The notes below the pieces were generated by a model that was not told where the DNA came from, searched no databases, and was given only the letters and a program-made list of their open reading frames with translations. 5,836 bases of DNA from JBFLVN01 sp040758475 (GTDB lineage Bacteria > JAGRBM01). Below, piece by piece: positions 1 through 5,382 of the stretch. A program made the translations under genes and the position numbers. How positions within the stretch are numbered: the first letter of the stretch is position 1; every line of letters starts with the position of its first letter. Where the stretch lies: positions 1-5,836 of the forward strand of contig JBFLVN010000235.1 of assembly GCA_040758475.1 (NCBI GenBank). The letters run 5' to 3'.

Positions 1-392
1 CCTTCCCGGTCCACGACCACCCAGCCCCGCGCATCTTTCTTGGAAAGAAACTCCCGGACGAGCCCCGCACCCGTTTCCCCGCCCATTTCGAGGAGCGGAT
101 AGAGGGCCGGCCCCGCGCCATCGAGCGCGAGAGCCGCCGCCGCATCGCCACCCGCGAGGCTTTCGAGGACGAGGGACTTCACGAGGGACGAAAGCCCCGA
201 GCCCCCCTGGGCTTCCGGAATATCCAGACCGGCGAGGCCCAGTTCCCCGTAAGCGCTCCGGAGCGAACCCGGAACGCTTCCCGCCGCTTCGTGTTCGCGG
301 AATGGCGGAAAAAGTTTCTCGGCGGCGAAATCGGCCGCGGTCTTGCGGACCATCTCTTCTTCTTCGGAAAGGCTGAATTCGAACATGCTCAT
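1..392 (-). CDS. Acyl-CoA dehydrogenase, N-terminal part (runs off the window)
   Basis: Only the first 130 residues are in the window. The reading frame is open from the ATG at 390-392 to base 1. The start MSMFEFSLSEEEEMVRKTAADFA is typical of the helical N-terminal domain of FAD-dependent acyl-CoA dehydrogenases, and the later segment ELGLAGLDIPEAQGGSG (about residues 51-67) matches the family's conserved 'LGLxGlxxPExxGGxG' block. The family oxidises acyl-CoA to 2-enoyl-CoA and passes electrons to ETF. The FAD-binding TEPxxGSD motif and the catalytic glutamate lie beyond the window, so activity cannot be judged. The ATG overlaps the stop of the upstream crotonase gene as ATGA, which favours this start over the in-frame ATG two codons later (384-386). 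It is the fourth gene of the leftward operon. Family assignment is firm and substrate is unknown. Confidence 0.85.
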   Translation of the reverse strand, partial: MSMFEFSLSEEEEMVRKTAADFAAEKLFPPFREHEAAGSVPGSLRSAYGELGLAGLDIPEAQGGSGLSSLVKSLVLESLAGGDAAAALALDGAGPALYPLLEMGGETGAGLVREFLSKKDARGWVVVDRE

Positions 393-1171
393 TTCCCCGT
401 GAACTTGGGTTCGCGTTTCTGCATCATGGCCATGATCCCCTCGCGGGCGTCCTGCGTCCCCATGGTCTTGGCCTGGGCGGCCGCTTCGGTGTCCAGGGCG
501 CCCCGTGGGTCGTAGGCCAGGTTCTGGTAAAGGACTTTCTTCGTGAGCTTGAGCGCCAGCGGGGCCGAGGAGGCCACTTCCTTGGCGAGCGCATCGGTCC
601 TGGCGTCGAGTTCTTCCTTCGCGACGGCGTAGTTCACAAGGCCGATCTTCTCGCACTCGGCCCCCGTGATGATCCGGCCCGTGAAAAGGAGTTCCGCCGC
701 CTTGGGAAGCCCCACGAGACGAGGAAGGAAATAGGTCGTCGCCATGCCGGGCGTGAACCCGAGTTTGGTGAAATTGGCCCCGAGCTTGGCGTCCTTGTCC
801 GCCACGCGCAGGTCGCAGGCGAGGGCAAGCCCCAGACCGCCGCCGATGGCATGGCCGTTTACTTTCGCGATGGTAGGGATATCGAGATCAAGGAGGCAGA
901 GGAAAAAGCCGTAAATCTTTTTGGGATCGCTCCCCATGCTCCCCATGGCGGAAAAATCGGCGCCACTGCAGAAAATCTTTCCCGATCCCTGGACGATGAG
1001 GACCCGCACGTCCCCTTCGCCCTTCACCCTCTCCACCTTGCGGGCGAAATCCTCCAACAGCTCGGGACGCATGGCGTTGCGCTTGTCGGGCTGGTTGAGC
1101 GTCAGCGTCGCCACCGCCCCATCCACCTGGAGCAGCACGGGATCGCCGGAGGCTTTGGCGGCTTCGGCCAT
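389..1171 (-). CDS. Enoyl-CoA hydratase/isomerase (crotonase) family protein lacking both hydratase glutamates
   Basis: The protein has 260 residues, the usual crotonase length. Clear family motifs are the N-terminal strand with LNQPDKRNAM (25-34), the oxyanion-hole segment FCSGADFSAM (67-76), NGHAIGGGLGLALACDLRVA (105-124) and the LPRLVG helix (149-154). Crotonases act on acyl-CoA thioesters by stabilising a thioester enolate. In rat mitochondrial hydratase the catalytic pair is Glu144 and Glu164. By motif alignment these positions are Gly114 and Phe134 here, while the oxyanion glycine (Gly111) is kept. It is therefore unlikely to be a classical syn-hydratase. The block ANFTKLGFTPGMATTYFLPR resembles the PaaG-like isomerase branch, but the PaaG aspartate position is also replaced (Gly142). 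Isomerase, hydrolase or hydratase-like activity all remain possible. The ATG is one base after the hydrolase stop (TAG-G-ATG), and the gene's end overlaps the acyl-CoA dehydrogenase start. Confidence 0.92.
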   Translation of the reverse strand: MAEAAKASGDPVLLQVDGAVATLTLNQPDKRNAMRPELLEDFARKVERVKGEGDVRVLIVQGSGKIFCSGADFSAMGSMGSDPKKIYGFFLCLLDLDIPTIAKVNGHAIGGGLGLALACDLRVADKDAKLGANFTKLGFTPGMATTYFLPRLVGLPKAAELLFTGRIITGAECEKIGLVNYAVAKEELDARTDALAKEVASSAPLALKLTKKVLYQNLAYDPRGALDTEAAAQAKTMGTQDAREGIMAMMQKREPKFTGK

Positions 1172-1172
1172 C

Positions 1173-1976
1173 CTACGCCTCCCATCCCGCGAAGAAGGTG
1201 AGGAGCTTTTCGTTCACGAATTCGGGATTTTCCAAAGTCGAAATGTGGGCGGCGCCCGGAATCTTTTCGAGCGCCGAGCCTTCGATGGCCTCGTGGATCT
1301 GTTCGCTCTTGGCCGGGACCGTGGCCGTGTCGTTTTCCCCGACCATGACGAGCGTGGGGTTCTTTATTTTCCGGATGTCCTCCAGGATGCTCCTCCGATC
1401 CAGTACGGCGTTCGTCGCGTGGTACAGGGCCTCCCGGTCGTTGGCCAGGAGCTTCTGGACGTAACGGGCGAAGAGTTCCGGGTTGGCGCCCAGGAACTTG
1501 GGCGAAAAAAACGTCATCTGGAGCCCCATCTTCGCCATCTGCTCGTTCGGCGGCATTTTCCGGGATTGCTCGTTCCAGTTCTTGTACTGGGGAAGGGTCG
1601 CCGGGTTTTCCACGTCCGCGGAGGTGTCGAGCAAAACGAGGCCGGCGATGCGGCCAGGGCTTTTCAACGCCATCCGCATCCCCGTCATGCCGCCCTGGGA
1701 GAGCCCCACCCAGTGAAAGCGCCCAATGCCCAGTGCGTCGGCGACGGCGAAAACATCGTCCCGGTAGTCTTCGAGGGAAAAGGGCTTTTTCACTTTTTCG
1801 GATTGGCCGTGGCAGCGGAAATCCAGGCGAATCACCCGGTACTTTTGCGAAAGGGCTTTCGCTTGGGGATCGAACATCTCGTGGTCGAGAACAAGCGAAT
1901 GACCCATGAGGATGGGGAACCCCTTCCCCTCCTCTCGGTAAAATATCTCGACCCCGTTGGCCTTCACGTGGGGCAC
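1173..1976 (-). CDS. Alpha/beta-hydrolase fold enzyme (3-oxoadipate enol-lactonase / thioesterase-like)
   Basis: The predicted protein has 267 residues. The triad is readable: nucleophile elbow GLSQGG with Ser93, acid Asp216 in VGENDTATVP, and His244 in IPGAAHIS. GHSLVLD (25-31) is the oxyanion region and LDFRCHGQS (51-59) the conserved strand-4 block. The overall pattern resembles the PcaD (3-oxoadipate enol-lactonase)/MhpC branch, so it probably hydrolyses an ester, lactone, thioester or C-C bond in the cytoplasm; no signal peptide is seen. I chose the GTG at 1974-1976. It shares base 1976 with the ligase stop (TAGTG) and opens directly into the family N-terminus (PHVKANGVEIFY). The frame stays open upstream to an ATG at 2129, but those 51 extra residues are basic, low-complexity and wholly inside the ligase gene, so they are unlikely to be translated. 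A GTG three codons later (1965-1967) is an alternative. Placement between an acyl-CoA ligase and a crotonase suggests action on a pathway intermediate or a thioesterase safety-valve role. Confidence 0.87.
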   Translation of the reverse strand: MPHVKANGVEIFYREEGKGFPILMGHSLVLDHEMFDPQAKALSQKYRVIRLDFRCHGQSEKVKKPFSLEDYRDDVFAVADALGIGRFHWVGLSQGGMTGMRMALKSPGRIAGLVLLDTSADVENPATLPQYKNWNEQSRKMPPNEQMAKMGLQMTFFSPKFLGANPELFARYVQKLLANDREALYHATNAVLDRRSILEDIRKIKNPTLVMVGENDTATVPAKSEQIHEAIEGSALEKIPGAAHISTLENPEFVNEKLLTFFAGWEA

Positions 1977-3535
1977 TAGCTCGCCCTCGCTTCCAGGCCC
2001 GTGCCGCCCTGGTTTTCTTCTTCGCCGCGAAGAACGCGCTTTAGGACTTTGCCCAAGGCGTTCCGGGGAAGTTCTTTCAAAAATTCGATCTGCCGGGGGC
2101 ACTTGTAGTCGGCGAGATTCTCTGTGCAATAAGAGAGGAGTTCGTCGGCCGTCAGGCTGTAGCCCGGCTTTACAACAACAAAGGCTTTCACATCTTCGCC
2201 CAGAACTTTGTGCGGAACGCCGACGACCGCCGCTTCCTGGACGGCCGGGTGTTCGTGAAGGGCCGCTTCGATCTCGATGGGATAGACGTTGAACCCGCCC
2301 CGGATGATCATGTCCTTGTTTCTTCCGGCGATATAAAGAAAACCGTCATCATCCAGGTAGCCAAGGTCGCCGGTCTTGAGCCAACCATCTTCCGTCCAGG
2401 TTTCGCTCGTGGCTTTTTCGTTTTTGAAATACTTGCGGCGCGAAGAGGAGCGAAGAAAGATTTCCCCCACTTCCCGCGGTGCGGCTTTGAACCCGTCTTC
2501 CTTGACGATTTTGACTTCGGTGGGCGGCAGGGGCTTTCCGATGGAATCGGGGCGCTTCTGGGCTTCGTGGGGCGGAAGGGAACAGGCCGCGCCGCCCCCT
2601 TCGGTAAGGCCGTAGATATTCAAAAGCATGGCCCTGAAGAGTTTCCCCAGACGCTTCACCCCCTCGGGTGGCATGGGGGCCGTCCCGTACATGATCATCT
2701 TGAGGGAAGAATAATCGTGCTTTCCCGCATCGGGGTGATCGAGCAGGAGGAGAAGCATGGAGGGGACGGCGTAAGTGAGAGCGACCTTGTGCTTGGCGAT
2801 GAGTTCCAAATAACGCCCGGCATCGAACTTGGGCTGAATGACGCTCGTCATCCCGGCCCGCAGCGGAATCATCATCATCGCGTGGGTGCCGGCGAAGGTG
2901 AAAAGCGGGACGGCGTGGATGAAAGATTGTCCGGCGAACAATTTATCGAGACCGCCGCCGCCACCGAGGCCCACGACGTTTTCGTGAGAGCAAGCGACGC
3001 CCTTGGGAAACCCCGTCGTGCCGGACGTATAGAGGATGTCGCAAAGGTCGTCCTTGGCTTGGGGGACTTGGAAATAAGAATCGTCCCCGTCCCTCAGGAG
3101 CTTTTCCCACATCCTGTCGCCCGCCTGCTCGCCTTTGACGACGATGAAGGAAAGGGCGATCAGATCCTTTTGCAGCGGGATGACCTTCTGGGCCGCTTCG
3201 GGTTCGGAGAGGACGCCTTTGGCCTCGCTGTGGGAAAGGATGTAGGCGATCTCCTTGGCCGATAGCCGCGTGTTGATGGGGACTGCGACGCCCCCCGCCT
3301 TGTGGATGGCGAAGTAGCCCACCATGAAGGCGATGGCTTCGCGGTTCGAGAAGAGAAGCCCGACCCGGTCGCCCTTCTGGATGCCGAGGGCCGCGAGTTT
3401 TCTACCCAACCGGCTCGCCGCCTTTTCCCACGCCCCGTAGGTGATTTCCCCGATCCCATCGACGATGGCCGCCAGCCGGTCCGAGTTCTTCTCGGCCTGC
3501 TCTTTTAAGAGATCGGTGACGATCGTTGCGGGCAT
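1976..3535 (-). CDS. AMP-forming acyl-CoA synthetase (class I adenylate-forming enzyme)
   Basis: The 519-residue length is normal for a fatty-acid or aryl-CoA ligase. The core motifs are intact: phosphate loop YTSGTTGFPKG (169-179), YGLTEGG (308-314), GDLGYLDDDGF (389-399), the hinge and CoA-site block GRNKDMIIRGGFNVYP (404-419), and PRNALGKVLKR with the catalytic Lys496. It should convert a carboxylic acid, ATP and CoA into acyl-CoA, AMP and PPi, the activating first step of the pathway. The acid-binding pocket cannot be read by eye; medium- or long-chain, branched, alicyclic or aromatic acids are all possible. A pentaglycine run (191-195) precedes the substrate-pocket region. The ATG at 3533-3535 is the only credible start: an in-frame TAA lies 18 bases upstream (3551-3553) and the next Met is residue 71. 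No Shine-Dalgarno precedes it, and a consensus -10 ends six bases away, implying leaderless translation. It is the first gene of the leftward operon. Confidence 0.95.
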   Translation of the reverse strand: MPATIVTDLLKEQAEKNSDRLAAIVDGIGEITYGAWEKAASRLGRKLAALGIQKGDRVGLLFSNREAIAFMVGYFAIHKAGGVAVPINTRLSAKEIAYILSHSEAKGVLSEPEAAQKVIPLQKDLIALSFIVVKGEQAGDRMWEKLLRDGDDSYFQVPQAKDDLCDILYTSGTTGFPKGVACSHENVVGLGGGGGLDKLFAGQSFIHAVPLFTFAGTHAMMMIPLRAGMTSVIQPKFDAGRYLELIAKHKVALTYAVPSMLLLLLDHPDAGKHDYSSLKMIMYGTAPMPPEGVKRLGKLFRAMLLNIYGLTEGGGAACSLPPHEAQKRPDSIGKPLPPTEVKIVKEDGFKAAPREVGEIFLRSSSRRKYFKNEKATSETWTEDGWLKTGDLGYLDDDGFLYIAGRNKDMIIRGGFNVYPIEIEAALHEHPAVQEAAVVGVPHKVLGEDVKAFVVVKPGYSLTADELLSYCTENLADYKCPRQIEFLKELPRNALGKVLKRVLRGEEENQGGTGLEARAS

Positions 3536-3541
3536 GGGGCG

Positions 3542-3569
3542 ATTATATATTTAATGCGATGCTTGTCAA
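3542..3569 (-). promoter_or_regulatory. Consensus sigma70-type promoter of the leftward operon, predicted leaderless
   Basis: Read on the minus strand, a perfect TTGACA (-35, 3564-3569) is followed after 16 bases by a perfect TATAAT (-10, 3542-3547). Only six bases (3536-3541, CGCCCC on the coding strand) separate the -10 from the ligase ATG. The usual spacing puts the first transcribed base at 3535, the A of ATG. There is no room for a Shine-Dalgarno site and none is visible. Both hexamers match consensus, which is strong direct support. The start of transcription itself is inferred. Confidence 0.82.
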
Positions 3570-3587
3570 ACGATATTATCATGCTTG
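3559..3587. repeat. Direct repeat ATGCTTG spaced by 22 bases, covering the leftward -35
   Basis: ATGCTTG occurs at 3559-3565 and again at 3581-3587, a period of 22 bases, close to two turns of B-DNA. The first copy overlaps the leftward -35 hexamer, and the second lies just upstream of it from the leftward operon's viewpoint. Between them sits the small dyad GATA-T-TATC (3572-3580). Same-face spacing beside a -35 is the geometry expected of an activator or repressor site. The repeats are short and the region is AT-rich, so chance cannot be excluded. Confidence 0.3.
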
Positions 3588-3594
3588 CTTAAAT

Positions 3595-3632
3595 AAATGC
3601 CACCACTAATTGCACTTTAAATGGCATTTGAA
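3595..3632. promoter_or_regulatory. Candidate operator: nested inverted repeats in the divergent control region
   Basis: Two overlapping symmetries are visible. AAATGCC (3595-3601) is exactly repeated inverted as GGCATTT (3623-3629), 21 bases apart. The right-hand copy is also half of a 17-base near-palindrome, TTTAAATGGCATTTGAA (3616-3632), with central G3624 and seven of eight pairs matching. It sits about midway between the two -35 boxes, where a regulator could control both units. The size suits a TetR- or GntR-type site, but no regulator gene is in the window and the motif matches no operator I recognise. Confidence 0.35.
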
Positions 3633-3665
3633 CAGTAACAATAGCAACATCAAAAGCCGAAAGCC

Positions 3666-3694
3666 TTGACACTGTAATTTATTACGTATACGAT
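3666..3694 (+). promoter_or_regulatory. Sigma70-type promoter of the rightward operon
   Basis: A perfect TTGACA (-35, 3666-3671) is followed after 17 bases by TACGAT (-10, 3689-3694, four of six consensus bases including the key TA and final AT). The expected transcription start is near 3701, giving a 31-nt leader before the thiolase ATG. An alternative -10, TATACG (3687-3692), has a less favourable 15-base spacer. The -10 overlaps an 8-base perfect palindrome, CGTATACG (3685-3692), which could be part of an operator. Confidence 0.72.
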
Positions 3695-3707
3695 GTTTTA
3701 ACGAAAA

Positions 3708-3725
3708 GGTTCTTTCGAAAGGACC
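3708..3725 (+). promoter_or_regulatory. 18-base dyad in the rightward leader enclosing the Shine-Dalgarno site
   Basis: GGTTCTTTC (3708-3716) meets GAAAGGACC (3717-3725) as a near-perfect palindrome with one non-matching pair, T3711 with G3722, which can still wobble-pair as U-G in RNA. The inner ten bases, CTTTCGAAAG (3712-3721), are fully symmetric. As RNA this can fold into a 7-pair stem with loop UCGA (3715-3718). The ribosome site GAAAGGA (3717-3723), eight bases before the ATG, lies in the loop and 3' arm. As DNA it would be an operator about +8 to +25 from the predicted start. The sequence symmetry is direct; either function is inferred. Confidence 0.55.
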
Positions 3726-3731
3726 CCTTCC

Positions 3732-4943
3732 ATGCCCCGAACGCTCCACGACGTCGCCATCGTCGGCGCCTACGCCACGCCCGTCACCAAGAAAGGCGGG
3801 CTGCCGCTCCGGCACCTCTTCGCCAAGGCCGCCATCGGGACGTTGAAAGACGCGGGCCTTCGCCCCGCCGACGTGGACGGGCTCATCACGACGCCCCCCG
3901 GCATCAACCCGGACATCGTCATCATGTTCGGCGCGTTCCTCGGGAAATACCTGGGCTTTAAGAGCCGCATCCTCGAAGTGGTCGAGAACGGGGGCACGAC
4001 CTCCGCCCTGGCCCTTCGCACGGCGGCCAACGAGATCGCCACGGGGCGCGTGAAGCGCTGCATCGTGCTCGCCGCTGACGAACGGGCCAGGCTCGGCGAC
4101 ATGACGGACATGAACTACACGCTCCGCTTCGGGGCCTATTCGAACATCGGCCTCCAAGGGGCGTACGACGGCGCCTACGGCGGGGGTTTCCCCGTTCCCT
4201 TCTACGCCATGAGCGGCCAGCGCTACATGCACGAGTACGGCGCCACGCCCGAGGATTTCGCCCGCGTGGTCGTGCAGCTTCGAAGCCACGCCGCCCGGCA
4301 CCCGGGCGCCGAGTTTCGCGATCCCACGACGGTCGAAGAAGTCCTCAAATCCCCGCTCCAAAGTCCGCCGCTCACGCTCCACATGTGCTGCCCCGTCTCG
4401 ACGGCTGGGGCGGGGGTGCTGCTCACGACCGTGGAGGAAGCCAAAAAAATGGGCCGGCCGTTCGTGCGCATCGCGGGCATCGGGGGCTACCACGAGCCCG
4501 AGCATTTCCTCCCCGTCTCGCCCGAGCGGGATTTCACGACGTACCGGTCGGCCGTAGAAGCTTCCAAGCAAGCCTACGAAGAAGCGGGCGTGGGCCCCAA
4601 GGATATCGACGTGGCCGAAGTTTACGGCGTCTTCGCCCCAAGCGAACTCATGCTCTACGAGGACCTCGGATTCGTTTCTAAAAAGGGAATGGCAGCGCAA
4701 GCCGTAAAAGATGGAAAACTAACCTTCGGCGGCGATCTCGTCATCAATCCGACGGGCGGGCGCATCTGCTTCGGCCATCCCGCCGCCGCGACCCCGCTCC
4801 TCGAAACCATCGAAATCGTCCACCAGCTCCGGGGCTCGGCTTCGGGGCGGCAGGTCGAAAATGCCCGGTGGGGATTAACCCACGCCGAACACGGCTGCAT
4901 GAACGGCTCGTCCGTCATGGTCTACGAGGGGGTCCGCGCATGA
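3732..4943 (+). CDS. Thiolase-fold protein without the nucleophilic cysteine (lipid-transfer/SCP-x/Ltp type)
   Basis: The 403-residue length is normal for the thiolase/lipid-transfer superfamily. Family blocks include VAIVGAYATPV (8-18), the helix-capping region VENGGTTSALALRTAANEIATG (84-105), NPTGGRICFGHP (339-350) with the conserved His349, and a C-terminal THAEHGCMNGS (383-393) with Cys389. In true thiolases the 84-95 block carries the acyl-accepting cysteine (for example NNNCATG in SCP-x). By alignment that position is Gly88, with Thr and Ser following. EVYGVF (296-301) places Tyr298 where many thiolases have a histidine block, as in Ltp-type proteins. The immediate DUF35 partner supports the Ltp2/ChsH2-like retro-aldolase class, which cleaves a beta-hydroxyacyl-CoA without a covalent cysteine. 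A noncanonical thiolase or inactive scaffold is also possible. The ATG follows a good GAAAGGA ribosome site. It is the first gene of the rightward operon and ends in an ATGA overlap. Confidence 0.9.
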   Translation: MPRTLHDVAIVGAYATPVTKKGGLPLRHLFAKAAIGTLKDAGLRPADVDGLITTPPGINPDIVIMFGAFLGKYLGFKSRILEVVENGGTTSALALRTAANEIATGRVKRCIVLAADERARLGDMTDMNYTLRFGAYSNIGLQGAYDGAYGGGFPVPFYAMSGQRYMHEYGATPEDFARVVVQLRSHAARHPGAEFRDPTTVEEVLKSPLQSPPLTLHMCCPVSTAGAGVLLTTVEEAKKMGRPFVRIAGIGGYHEPEHFLPVSPERDFTTYRSAVEASKQAYEEAGVGPKDIDVAEVYGVFAPSELMLYEDLGFVSKKGMAAQAVKDGKLTFGGDLVINPTGGRICFGHPAAATPLLETIEIVHQLRGSASGRQVENARWGLTHAEHGCMNGSSVMVYEGVRA

Positions 4944-5356
4944 AACAGATCATCGACAAGTTCACGTCCCAGGCCATTGAGCGGGAAGAAGATGGCGCCA
5001 CGGCCGAGTACTACCGGCGCCTCCGCGAGGAAAAACAGTTCTGTTCCACCAAGTGCAAGGACTGCAAGCACGTCTCCTACCCGCCCCGGCCCTTCTGCAC
5101 CAAATGTTTCTCCGAAAACATCGAATGGACCCCCATCGGGGATGGCGCCACGCTCTACGCCTTCACTTACCAGAGCAAATCTCTCCGATTCATGAAGCCC
5201 GACGTCATCGGGATCGTGGACATCCCAGGCGTGGGCCGGGTCCTCTCCAAGATCAACGCCAAGTACGAAGACCTCAAAGTGGGGCAGAAGCTCAAGTTCG
5301 AGCCCTTCGTGATTTCCGACAAGATCACCGTCCACAGCTTTACGCCGGCCGCTTAG
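4940..5356 (+). CDS. Zn-ribbon / OB-fold (DUF35) acyl-CoA-associated protein
   Basis: The predicted protein has 138 residues. A rubredoxin-like zinc ribbon is formed by Cys39-x2-Cys42 and Cys53-x2-Cys56, with an additional Cys35 four residues ahead; PPRPFC (48-53) is the characteristic DUF35 link. An OB-fold follows (about 62-125), with GDGATLYAFT (68-77) and GVGRVLSKI (97-105) as its strands. Proteins of this family bind acyl-CoA and form obligate complexes with thiolase-fold partners, as in archaeal thiolase/HMG-CoA synthase complexes, BbsA with BbsB, and the DUF35 domain of ChsH2 with Ltp2. The same role is inferred here because the gene directly follows such a partner. The ATG at 4940-4942 overlaps the thiolase stop (ATGA) and follows a purine-rich GAGGGGG. 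An in-frame ATG at 4868 lies inside the thiolase gene and would add 24 basic residues with no family match, so I rejected it. Confidence 0.93.
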   Translation: MKQIIDKFTSQAIEREEDGATAEYYRRLREEKQFCSTKCKDCKHVSYPPRPFCTKCFSENIEWTPIGDGATLYAFTYQSKSLRFMKPDVIGIVDIPGVGRVLSKINAKYEDLKVGQKLKFEPFVISDKITVHSFTPAA

Positions 5357-5370
5357 AAACCGGGTTCTTC

Positions 5371-5379
5371 GGGGGAAAG
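5371..5379 (+). promoter_or_regulatory. Shine-Dalgarno site of the second acyl-CoA dehydrogenase
   Basis: The purine run GGGGGAAAG lies just before the ATG at 5383, with a short AAA spacer. It is the main feature of the 26-base gap after the DUF35 stop. The gap holds no convincing promoter or terminator, so the dehydrogenase is probably co-transcribed with the thiolase-DUF35 pair. Confidence 0.6.
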
Positions 5380-5382
5380 AAA

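Noticed and set aside
921..1979. 352-codon open frame on the plus strand opposite the hydrolase and crotonase genes
   Set aside because: It spans two well-supported minus-strand genes, and its product shows no family motifs and shadow-like composition.
1977..2129. 51-residue N-terminal extension of the alpha/beta hydrolase from an upstream ATG
   Set aside because: The extension is a second frame of the ligase C-terminal coding region, is rich in Arg and Ser, and has no counterpart in the hydrolase family. The GTG at 1974-1976 gives a normal N-terminus.
2210..3265. 351-codon open frame on the plus strand opposite the acyl-CoA synthetase gene
   Set aside because: It lies wholly antisense to a gene with all class I adenylate-forming motifs, and no domain is visible in its product.
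3652..3665. Short tandem repeat AAAGCCG/AAAGCC just upstream of the rightward -35
   Set aside because: Two copies of a 6-7-base unit are too little to separate from chance, with no symmetry or recurrence to support a function.
3606..4700. 364-codon open frame on the minus strand opposite the thiolase gene
   Set aside because: It is antisense to a clear thiolase-fold gene. Its product is low-complexity, Arg/His/Gly/Asp-rich and has no recognisable domain, as expected from the complement of GC-rich codons.
5357..5382. Possible intrinsic terminator between the DUF35 and acyl-CoA dehydrogenase genes
   Set aside because: Only a weak, imperfect GAAACC/GGGTTC-like symmetry is present, with no T-run. 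The gap is 26 bases and ends in a ribosome site.
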